The notes beneath the pieces are model-generated. The model searched no databases, was not told where the DNA came from, and saw only the letters and a program-made list of their open reading frames with translations. The position numbers were made by a program, and so were the translations under genes. From assembly GCA_013365365.1 (NCBI GenBank), contig JABVXU010000215.1:26558-90557 (forward strand): a stretch of DNA of 64,000 bases. Direction: 5' to 3'. Source of the stretch: Cruorifilaria tuberocauda (lineage: Eukaryota; Nematoda; Chromadorea; Rhabditida; Onchocercidae). Of the stretch, positions 37,949 through 49,575 are shown piece by piece; positions within the stretch are counted from its first letter, which is position 1; each line of letters starts with the position of its first letter.

Positions 37949-40900
37949 ATGGAAACAACAAGTTTGATGATGAATGTGATAAAGCTTACAATTATCATTG
38001 TTACAATTGCAACAGCAACAACATCAACTTATTATGTTCAAATGGATAATTCGAGTAAGTGAAATTTCATATTAATTAATCCAAATATTATAGTGATAAT
38101 AATTAAAAGTAATAAGTAAGTTTAAATGGAAAATGTCAAATTAATTTAGGGTTAAAGATTCGAAGAAATTATATCGTGCTGAATCATACTTTCATGCTAT
38201 CGTAAGTCAGAGAAGAAACCTTCATTTGTAATTCCATGCTAATTAGAATCGTAATAATTAAAATCATTTATATAGTACTAAATGAAATAATGCAAGATGA
38301 GATTGATGAAATTAAAAATTAGAAGAAATCATCAACAAATGATAAAAAAGCAATCTGATTATTTCAGAGAATTTCGCTTTTTGAAAAAAATTATAATTAA
38401 GTTATTATAGATAACTTATATAACTATAATAATTATTTTTCATCTGATATAAACTGACGATTAATTACGAAGCGAATTTTCGTACTTAACGATTTTAATG
38501 ATTTTGTTCAGATTTGTATGCACTATAAATTACGCATTCGCTATCACAACTATTATTAATACGATTATTTATTCCCTTTATTCGATAATTAAATAATAAC
38601 AATCTTCCAAAATAATTTTTTTCTCGTCTCTTTTTAGGAAAAAGAAAAATAAAAATAAATACTTCTTTTGAATCGGTTATTTTAATTAAATGAATACAAC
38701 TTTTCAATTTTTTTTTGCTATTAAATTATATGTGAAATTGAAAATGAAATGATGTCAAAAGTGATTAAATGATGAAAATTTCTGAAGTTTTTCGTAAATT
38801 AAGGCTATGAATTCAATTATTTCACCCAAATTTCATTAAACACTTGACACGTTATCAATTTCACTTTAATTTCCTTTTCTATCAGCCAAATGTTTCAATG
38901 ACTAAACTTATTTTTAGCTAAAAATAATAATTGAATAGATGGAAGAGTTACTTATTTCGTTCTGCATTCAAAGATTATTCATTGAATTTCATTATTTTAT
39001 CAGTTTAAAAGATAAATTTCAGGGAAAGATAAAAATTTTATAAGATGAAGGATTGAATAATCTAATTAAAATAATAATTAGAAGCTGGTTTTTCTAATTT
39101 CAAGTTAAATGTTAGATTTTAATTGTCGTAAATCAGTTAATCTTGAATTGTATTTGTAATAATCAATAAGAATTAATAATATTAAAATCAATTTTAATCA
39201 GTGATAAGGAGTTTTATCATATTTCCAATTTTCTATTTTTGAATAGAATTAATGAAGGAAGAAGAAATCCTCATTTTAAGTAAGTCTTACTTAAAATTCA
39301 TTTAATTATGTGAATTTCATACATAGTAAATGAGATTTATTTATTAATTCATTCAATTATAATTAAATATTATCATATTTTCATTTCAATTAAAGATAAT
39401 AAATACTTATTGATATTAAACGATTTTTAACCTCTTTCCTTTAGTTCTTTTCTAAAATTCCGTGTAAGCTAAATTTGAAATAGGATTTTGGTATATTTGA
39501 AAATTTTTGATAAAAATCCAAAATTATAATTTTAGAAGTTGTAATTGTGAAGGTTTATTAAATGAAAAAAACTAAAGTATGACAGCTTAAACTTTCAAAA
39601 TTAACGAAAAAAATAACTAAAGAGAAAAATTTAATTTCAAATCAAAAAAATGATTACCCTTAGTTTGCATTATCATTTGAATTTTAAATTTCACTTAGTT
39701 TTCGTTTATTCGTAATTATTTGAAAACTTTTTAGATAGCTAGTAAATTTGTTGAAATTGTTTTTGAAATCTGCCAATTTTCAAATTAAATATGAATTCTC
39801 GAATTCTTGAAGGAATAATTTTCTTTCAGATATCTCTTTTTATATATTTAAAAAGTATTCAATTACTTTTTTCACTTTTTTTAGCCATTTTTATATATAT
39901 TTTTTTAACAATCTATCTATTGTATTTCTTTTAGTTTTTCTTCTGAAATTGAAACTGAAATTTGAACTGAAATCCGAAATTGAAATTTTCTTTAGAATTT
40001 ATTTCTTAAGATTTTAAATTTTGGAAGAAAATTCACGTTTACTTCTAAATTTGACAAAACCATGATCCATATTTCAACAGATTGAAAGTATTCCTATATT
40101 TTTGAGCAACAATTAAAATTCTGTAAATCAAAAATCTTCATAAGTGCAGGAAAATTAGCAAAATAATTTCTTTTTTCTCTTAATTACTTTGAAATTTAAT
40201 TAACGATTTGGTCTACTTTTTTCATCGGCTATTAGTTTAATTTTAATTTTAATTTAGTCATTTTTAAATTAATTATTACAATGAACGTTACGAAAAAAAC
40301 ATGTCTTCATCATATTTTGTTAATCAAAATTGAAAGTCATTGCTTCTAAATTCAGTGAAATACATTTTGTTTTTAAATATACATATTTCGCAACTAAATT
40401 TTTATGAAAATCCAAAATGACGTGGAAATTAATATGATCTGATAAAATTGCAGGAAAAAAGTTTCGATTTAAAAATTTGAATATAGTAATCACTCAAAAA
40501 ATACATTCATTGCGTCATTTTGCTTAACAAAACAATTACTTAACTTTTTTCAGATTCCCACAGGCCAATGAATGAGGCGTACGAGCCTATGGCTACTGAA
40601 TTATTAATAAAAAGAGGTTTCAATTTATTCAAAAATATGTCATTAGTATGAATAAATGATTACGAGTACTATTATCGTATCATTTTAAATGATTTCAACT
40701 ATTTCAATTAACAAATTTTGCCTTTTTAAACATTTTCTCAGAAAATGATAGTTCTGATAGTCAAAAACTTTTGATTGGTTTAATTTCTCTTTACTAATTC
40801 TAAGATGTTTTTCGTCTTTTCATTACTTGAAATCCTGAATAATGAAGCCTGTCATTATGATGAAGCTTATTTTCATTAAAATTGGATATTTTTCTCATTT

Positions 40901-42090
40901 ATTTTATAGTATATTTCAGATATTTTTGAATATTAAAAATATTTTTTTAATTTGACTTAAAATTTTGAGAGCGAAGATTCAATCGCAAACTAAAATTAAA
41001 TAAATGAGATAGAAATTATGATTTAAAAAAAATAATTGATTAAAAAAAATCCAGTTATCAATGGTTGCGAATAAGGGAAAGTGGTAAATGAGATATTAAA
41101 CACATTCAAGCATTTGATAAATAGATATGAGTGATAACGAGTAAATTAGAATTTTTGAGAGACAAATGATAAGGAGCAGAAGGAGCAAATCAAGTTTTTG
41201 AGAGTTAATGATAAAGAATAAAAAAAGAGTAAATAAAAATTTTTGCTTAAACTGCTAAATTGATTTCTGCTATAATTTATGTTTCATTCAATTTTTTTGA
41301 AAGTTAATACTAGAAATCGCTTTAATCTCACAATTGACGAAAATTCTTAAATACTTATCATTTTAATTTCATCAATTTTGTAACAATCTAAATACATTAA
41401 ATATAAAATTTTTTAAAATAAAAACCATACGGTTAAAATGAAGGTCAAAATGTAAATATAATGTAAACTGTAAAATGTAAATAAAATAAGTAATAATTTT
41501 ATCACATTAATTAAGTGAAGCTAACACTTGCAGATTTCTGAAAAGCAAAAGGAATTGTTAATCTCCGGATGAAAAATTAGCAGAAATTAAATTAAATCAC
41601 AATTATATTGCGATTAATAATCGTACAAGACAAATTGCCTTCTGCCGAATTATGATAGTGAATACGAAATGTTTTGAAAAGACAAAAACTGATGAAGAAA
41701 GTGATAAATGTTGGAATCATCATGCATTTTGGAAATGACCCATTTCATAGACTTTCGAGATCAAGTTGTGATGATAATTCAGGTTTATTCCATCTCGACA
41801 GACATGACTACGAGACAGATCCGGTCTACAAAAGTGTGATACCGTTCGACTATGGCAGTGAGTACGAAAAGAAGGATGTACCAGGTATATATAATTTTGT
41901 GAACGTATTCATGCTTTTTCAAGCATTAATTAGTGTATTGCATAATTTTTCAGGTGTATTGAGATTTGGTAAAAGGGAAGGAGATATTCCGGGTGTACTG
42001 AGATTCGGTAAGCGTAATGATGATATACCGGGTGTGCTACGTTTCGGGAAACGATCAGCGTCAGGCTTGTTACGATTGGATCATCTTTAA
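37949..42090 (+). CDS. flp-18: FMRFamide-like neuropeptide precursor (PGVLRF-amide), 4 exons
   Basis: Exons: 37949-38054, 40554-40616, 41783-41884, 41954-42090; all junctions are phase 1, giving 135 residues. Residues 1 to about 27 form a signal peptide ([17 protein letters not shown]). A KR site ends exon 2. After a spacer and a KK site come three peptides, each followed by an amidation Gly and KR: DVPGVLRF (88-95), [10 protein letters not shown] (99-108) and [10 protein letters not shown] (112-121). The C-terminal end SGLLRLDHL aligns codon for codon with PGVLRFGKR and looks like a decayed fourth copy. PGVLRF-amides define FLP-18, the neuropeptide acting on NPR-type receptors in C. elegans feeding and locomotion; C. 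elegans has more copies. Processing needs proprotein convertase and amidating enzymes in neurons. Intron 1 is about 2.5 kb. Intron 3 splits the first peptide and is open in frame. Confidence 0.92.
41139..41246. repeat. 44-bp tandem repeat in flp-18 intron 2
   Basis: GAGTAAAT/GAGCAAAT starts recur at 41139, 41183 and 41227, an exact 44-bp spacing, followed by TTTTTGAGAG and AATGATAA in the first two units. About 2.5 diverged copies are present. Confidence 0.75.
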
Positions 42091-43798
42091 ACACGATAAA
42101 AACGAAAAACAGAAAGATCAAATGATAACTTTTAAAACTAATAAATAATATTGGAAATGTAAGATGCTGAAATTTAAGATATTTTATTCCCAAAAATTAT
42201 AATTGTTAAAGTTATTACAGAAATAATAATAATCAAATTGATGGAAATACATTATTATTCACTGATCTGATAGATAATATGAACATGAACAGTGCTAATA
42301 ACTTTTCTGATATATGCTTTCATATTATCATTGGCCTGCGGATAAATCATTTTCTTCCATGAAATTACTGTCAATTAATACTCATAAAAATTTACTCGAA
42401 CTGAAAATGATATGAAGTAGAAATGTCAGAGTAGAGTTACGGAAGAGAAAATATCAATGCAACTGAAAAAAGTCGATTTGAAGTAAAATTGAAGTTTCAA
42501 AAACAAGTGAATTTAAATCTAAATTTGGCAGCCTAAACATATGATATATTTACTCGTATATTTTACAAGTAAATAAATGCGATACCATATCATATGATAT
42601 AAACTTATATCGATCAACATGACTAATCAATTATTCGACGTCTAAGGAAGAAAAAAAATCATTCATAAATCTTCCGGAAAATTTAAAATGCTCTTCTCAT
42701 CTCTCAGCTGATTAAACAGGGAATAGCTTAGATTGTGCAAATTCAACTTATTTATCAAAATATTTTAAATCGCTTGATCGATTTCTGACTAATCATGCTG
42801 ATCGACTGCTAATTTAGTTTAGAAATACACCTTTTATACGTGACGAAAAAGTGATCACAGATTTAAAAAAATTTGGAAATTATAAATAATTCTCGAAAAA
42901 TAGAGTAACGTTAATAGAAAAAAATTTTTTAAACACGTTGAATAGCTGATTAAAGCTTAATGCTGCAAACTGGAATAGAACTTTTTTCGACTATCATCAC
43001 AATTTCATTTATTTTCTAATAAACTTAAATATGAATACATTTCAAAAATCGAGCGAATTGATTTTTCTCTTCAAAAAAGTTTTAGAAATTATCAGTAAAA
43101 TCAAGAACGAAATTTAGTTCCTTTCAATTTAATTGTACCAAAATTTATCTGTTTTCAACTTACTTTAAGATTTACTTCTTTTCAATTTTACCTAGAAATA
43201 TTTCAGAGAGTACCCTTAAAAAACCTAATACAAAATGATGGATGGTTGAAGTAAATGGTTGAGCTATTATTATTTACTATAAAAGCCATTTGTAATTATA
43301 CCTACAGTTAATCATTACTCTCTTTCTCTCTTCAATTTTCCAACCATTTAACACTTTCTCTCTCAGTGACAACTATCGCATCAGATCGGAATGATCAAAT
43401 AGAATACCTAAATTAAAGGTGTAAATTTAGTTTCTACAATAAATGTGATTTCATTTGTCCTCGATTAACAGTAATTTACATTGACAAGGTTATTTCGCTA
43501 ATCGACCACTTAACTACTGCGATTGTTGTTAAGATCACTTTGATCTTACCGATTAACAGTACTGTATTGTGCTACAAACGATTACAACTGATATGCTAAT
43601 TTTTTTGCATGGAATATGGAAAAGTTATATCAGAGTTACCCCCCAGTAAGTGTGAAAATGATATGGATAAGAGAACATGGAAATACCGTTCCTAAATTTA
43701 TCTCTTTTATAGATATTCATTGTTTAGGTGGAAAAAAGGAAAACTAAAAGTAATAATATGGAAATCTAATTTTAATTTCTTTTTACTTACTCAATTGA

Positions 43799-43876
43799 AT
43801 TTTTAATATAGTTCATTTTTAATATAATTTTTAATATAGTTTAATTTTTAATATAGTTTATTTTAATATAGTTATT
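43799..43876. repeat. TTTTTAATATAGTT tandem array
   Basis: About five imperfect copies of TTTTTAATATAGTT, spaced 13-17 bp apart. Intergenic. Confidence 0.9.
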
Positions 43877-45907
43877 TCAATTAATCATATTTACTTATTT
43901 GAAATTTATTTGCTTGATTTTTTCAAATTTATAATGATATGGAAAGTCAATTTTAACTTCATATTTACTCATTTTAAACTTATTTGTTTAATTCCTTAAA
44001 ATTTATTCATTTAAAAGTAAGTTAAAAGTTTGGTAGAAAAACGAGATGATTATTTAGTTTAGTTTCAAGTAGTCTGCTTTTCGTCTCTTTACGCGGTAAT
44101 AATTTAAAATAATTTTAAATTTAGACCTATTAAAATTTATTCATAGTATTTTTCTTCCGCAACATCATCGTTTTTTTATTAAACTAATTCATGAAAATTG
44201 TTAGTGGAATAAATGGTAGTAAGAAAGTTTGAAGTAATTTCGAATGATTTAAATAATTGTATTGAATAATTATAAATTGAAGCAAATGACAATTTGAGCT
44301 AATTACTATTTAAACAATTTGAACAAAAAAAATTGAAATTCCCAACACGTTTATTGAAAAATGTTTATTAAAAAATAAAATTGATTGCAAGACAAATCAG
44401 GAATTTGAATAAGATATAAATTGAATTCTACTTGTTGTTCTATGATATATCGAAAAAAATCTTAATAAAATCCCATTAAACGGGACAAGCAACTAAATAT
44501 TATAATAAATTAGCGTGCAAAATATAGAGTATCCTAAAATATATGAAAATAAATGGTTTATATAATTATAATTAAAAGCTTGTGTGAAAATACGTTTAGA
44601 AACAATTATAATTAACACTTTTAGCGCAAAAAAAAGACTGCAATTTTTTTTGCGCAAATGACTTTTTGACCTTAATGATTTCAATTATTCAGTTACTTCA
44701 TTAATCATACTTGTAACTGTACGGTGTTTTTTACCTGAAGTGTTAAAATCTGGTGAATTTTCCTGATTGATTGACAGATTTGTTGTCGAAAGAATGATTG
44801 AATGTCCAGTTTTACTCCATAGGATTATACCTTCATCAACAGATCTTGTATTTGTCTTTTCCTTATCGAAAAACAGTACCGTAATCATCTTCCCTAATTT
44901 TTTTAGTTTTTAGTAAACAGATTCTTTTTCAGTAGGGATTGATAGATTATATAATTTTATCATTTCAAGATAAGAGGCTTATGAAATCTGTTTATGATTT
45001 GACCTGAAAGCTTAACACTTCGCATATTCATGTGAAGCATTTTTGCAATAGTTTAATTACATTCTGAGCTTAAATACGAATAAACTTTAATTGCACATTT
45101 TAATCCCTTATTTTGATAACTCGGTTATATTGGATTGGTTAAATTAGAAGATTGATCAATATTTGCTTCATTGAAGTGAGATAAAAATGATAAAAAAATT
45201 AAATTTGAATTGAAATTTTAGAATCAACAATTGATCAAATAAAAGGTAGGGAACGAACAATTGGGGAAAAATTAATTTTTACATATTTGCATATCTGATA
45301 GTTTACCTTGCTTACATTCAATAAACTTTTCAATTAAAATTTGTTTAATTAATTTGGCAAGAAAAAAAAGTAAAAAATAACCGCAATAAGTGATTCCAAA
45401 AATTTTCAACTCATAAAATTATCAATAATGTTTACACTTAATTTTATGAATACGAATTTCTTATGCTAATATGAATGAATGTAATTTGCTTAAATAAATT
45501 TCAAAATTTATTTTAAGTTAAAACTTGCCAATAGTCCCAATTATCAATTTTATTTTTAATTCATAAATGAGTCATTCGTTTTTAGAAAATGCATTTCGTG
45601 CGTATTTGTAAACAAAACATATTAAATAATCTTGAAGTAATATTTTATCATATTTGCTTTGCACATAACATTTGCTTGCTTTTCCATCAATTACATTATT
45701 TGCATTAAGAGATAGGCTCAGATTGTTGAATGAATCGGTGTAGTTGCATTTTTACTTCAATATCTACCCTTCGACCTTTAACCTTGCCATTTTTTTGTTG
45801 TGCTTTTGCTATAACAGTAAATAAGAACTCATTGTTACCGCTAAACTTTTTCTTCTGTTCGGTCCATTCGGTCCATTTCCTATTATTCCTATTATCAGTT
45901 AAAAAGC

Positions 45908-45966
45908 ACTCAGACAATATCTGTTATCATATTCAATCACTTAAAGATGATAAATCAATTAAATAT
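45908..45966 (+). repeat. 59-bp dispersed repeat, copy 1
   Basis: It starts ACTCAGACAATATCTGTTAT and ends GATAAATCAATTAAATAT. It matches 53728-53786 at about 57 of 59 positions; similarity stops abruptly at both ends. There are no inverted termini. Confidence 0.85.
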
Positions 45967-46566
45967 GTGCGACATTATTTGTTGCAATGATAATACAAAA
46001 ATGTTTCAATTGATCGGCTGCAGAAAGAAAAACTTGTTTAATTGTGAAAAAAACTTTTTCTTTTCTATAATTTGCAATAACAATACAGTTTTTTATTTTA
46101 ATTTTCAAAATTACTGATGAATGAGATTAATTTCCTTTCATTAATCAATTTTTCGCAACAAATTTGGATAGAAATTATACTATTGAATTAATTATGGAAA
46201 GGTTATCACAACAATATTTTGTTAAGTAATTTGAATTCTGCCGAGATAGAGATTAAATTAATAAATTAATGGAAAATTATTATGGAAAGGTTGAATGAAT
46301 GGATTAATTGGCTATTATTTCACTTTTAAAATGGAATAGAATGATTGGTTACTGTGAATAATTGACCTGAATAAGTGCAAATTGAGTGGATATTGAATAA
46401 CAGTAACATCAACTAACTAATCACCACGCAAATAACTGGTTATCATTGCGCAACCCCCTCAATTCATTGGTTTCAGAGTGGGCAAATCAGCGCAAATCGT
46501 TCAATTGAAACAAATCTGCTCAAATTCTTCTCTTTTTAATTCAAAGATAACAGTTTATTGAAAGCA

Positions 46567-46568
<2 letters not shown>

Positions 46569-46599
<31 letters not shown>

Positions 46600-46602
46600 C
46601 AG
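46569..46602. repeat. (AT)n(GA)n simple repeat
   Basis: A compound AT then GA dinucleotide tract in intergenic DNA. Confidence 0.9.
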
Positions 46603-49575
46603 AGAATGAAAAGAGTTAATAGAGATAGTGTAATAATAATTTAAACATTTATTGAAATAGATAAATACAGAGAAAGAGAATGGAGAGAGTTAATAAAGGA
46701 TAGAAAATGTATTTTTGGATAGAAACAGGCGTGAATGAAGTTCAATTTTAATAGTTTCAAATTTTCAGCAACAATTTTGCTAAATAAATAAATTTTTGCT
46801 TTTGAATTATAGCAAAAAAGTAAAAAAAGTTAATATATTTAGAATACAAATAGTGAAACTGATAAAAGTTCATTTTCAAATTTTTTTTCAAAATTTAAAG
46901 TTATATTTATAATTAATATTTATTATGTTATTTTCATATATTTTATTAATTTATATGTGCTATTCTACGAAAAATGGTAATCTTTGTTGCGGCCTTTTTT
47001 TGCAAGAGTTTTTTTTTTGATTTATCAATTTATATTTAATATACAAAAAAAAAGAATGCCGAAAATTGCATTAGGTAATTATTTGACGTCGTATTGCAAT
47101 TGTAAAATGACAAACGATTAGAAGTTATTGGAGTAGCAATCCACTAAAACCTAAAAATAAAATTTGATCGAAAAAAAAGGAAAAAGCATAACGATCGTTT
47201 AAATTACCATACGATAATGTTTCAGCTATACGAGCAGTTTTATTACTTTACTTTACTCGAATGAGTTCCATTATGATGAAAATGTTAGCGGAAAAAAGCG
47301 AGATATTAGAGAAAATTTTATAATTTTTGGAATTTCTTTAAAATTTGAAAGAAAAGATATTTCACTTTCATATTTTCTGCTTACGTCTTGTCATAATGAA
47401 ACTTGTTGAATATTTGTTTGTAGGAAAAGAATTTTATGCATAAAAGTGATATCATAAATAAACTAAAAATTGCTATCATGATATTTATTGTTATTATTAT
47501 TATTACTACCATTATTATTATAACGATGATAAGAAAGAGATGTGTAAAGAATGCTGCTGATGGAATGTAAATTACAACTTTAACACCATACCGAGGTGAC
47601 AAGTTTATATGAGAGCGAAGTTTCGTGTCGCCTTATTATTGCAAAGGTGATATGTCGCGAGACAGGTTGTACTATTATCATTTTTATGATCATTGCTATC
47701 ATTATCATCACTATACATCATCGTATCATTCTATCATTACCAACCAGTAATCTTTCAGCAGTCATGAAAGCTGTAATCTGCTGTGTACACAAATGTCAAC
47801 TCCGATTATCATCATTAACGATAAGTTCTACCGACTATTGGTCACCCTTCTACATTCTCCCTTAATTTTATTTTGAATTGTTTTGTTAAACGATGAAAAT
47901 TCAATTCGATTAAACTCACAAATTTAATAAAAAATATCCTCAAATTTATCAAAATTTATTACTACTTTCATTCCGTTGATCTTTCGTCATTAGACGTCAT
48001 CTAGCAATAAATTCATTGTATCAGTCATATCAAACGTGAACCTTTATCTTTATTGATTGATAAAAAGCAATCACAACTGATTTTTTCTGCATGAGCCCAG
48101 AAATTTCTCAGTGTGGTAAGCATGTATTTCATTTTTGCGTTTTTAATTCTAATTTCACATATCAAGTTGAAATAATGCCGAAAATCTCTAAATAATATAA
48201 ATTTTAGAAAGTTTTATCGAATTTCTATTTATTTTTTTCTGCAATAAAATAAACAAATTAAAACAGTGTCATGAATAAATTTTAGCTATTTTTAGGAAAT
48301 TCATAAAAACAGTATTTAAAAAAAATCATAAACATTTATTATTTTTTCAAAATCATCAAAATTTTTATAATCATCTGATAAATGTTGCAAATTACAAGTG
48401 ATATCCAGTGTATTGAAATATAAATTGATAAGTGTAATCAATAAAGAATTAGAAATAAAATAAAAGTCCATCTTTTATCATTTTTTTTACGTTTATTGGT
48501 ACTTTTGTAAAAGAAAATTCTACGCTTTAACGAAATTTTATTGTAGCAATTAAAAATTAAAAACTCATGAGGACGAAAAATGATAATTGGATTCTCATAT
48601 TCCTCATTTCATCGCAACACCAAATTGCAACGGTGAGCTTCTCAATCTCTCTCATTTTACTTGTTAATTTAGAAAGAAAGAAAAGCAAAATTTAATATCT
48701 ATGAACTGAAAAACGGAGTGCAAATAAAAAGTACTGCAAACTTTCTTGTAAAATTTAAGAAATTGCAAATAAAACTTTAACTGTTTGAAATAATGAAATA
48801 CTGATAATAGTGATAATACAGTAGTATCAGTGTTATAATTTTCCAAATCCTCGTTCTGTCAAATATTTGAATTCCAATCCTAACAGTTTTAAATCTGCCA
48901 ATTTATTCTATTTCCTTTTCAATCATCTCGGCTAAAAATGAAACAAATATAAAAATGAGTGATAAGCTAGAATAAAATTATCGAAAATTTTGCAATAATC
49001 TTCAATATATAACATAACGAAATTATCATATCATCTGATAGTTTCATTCTTCGTTTCATCATTTCTTTCTCTTATCATTTTCCATTTTCGAGAAAAAGAA
49101 AAGGGATTTCCTGATGAGAGCATCGAGAAAAAATCACTTAACTATAACTCATTCTTATCAACTCCTTCTTTTTCTATTTAATTAATCAACGATCTTCTCA
49201 TGCACTCATTACATTTCTCTAATAATCATCACATTTCCAAATCCTATGAATTAACCAAATTCATTGGTTATTTCATTGAGACTACGATAGGAGTATAACG
49301 AGAAAAGGCGTGGCATAAAATAAAAAAAATGTTCGAATGATTTCCCGATTTTCCACCTCCATAACATTTCTTATAATTTTCTACTTCCTTCCTGAGTGTT
49401 AAAAAACGAAAGAAAGAAAAAGAAATGGGAATTATGTGAATGGTACGAGTGACAACTGCGCCCCGCCGTGTTTTTCTAATCGTTTTTTCGTAATCCTAAG
49501 GTGGTCCAATACGTGTTCAACTATTCTCTTTTCCTTGAGCAACAAAATCACGAACTCGTTGCTAGCCCCTGTTTG

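Larger units (their letters stand above)
42091..49575. other. Intergenic between flp-18-like and ZIC genes
   Basis: An AATAAA at 42140-42145, 50 bp past the flp-18 stop, is the likely polyadenylation signal. No further gene is supported. The two longest minus-strand frames (44493-44684 and 44685-44888) and those at 45705-45990 are unrecognised. The ATT/ATC-rich frames at 47381-47865 are simple-sequence artefacts. Repeats are a TTTTTAATATAGTT array (43799-43876), one copy of a 59-bp repeat (45908-45966) and an AT/GA tract (46569-46602). The right part should include the ZIC promoter and possibly an upstream exon. Confidence 0.5.

Noticed and set aside
44685..44888. 67-codon minus-strand frame with ATG and balanced composition
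   Set aside because: No recognisable domain, no clear splice partner, and a length expected by chance given the AT content.
47381..47865. Ile/Met-rich frames on both strands
   Set aside because: They derive from ATT/ATC trinucleotide repeats and look like membrane segments only by composition.
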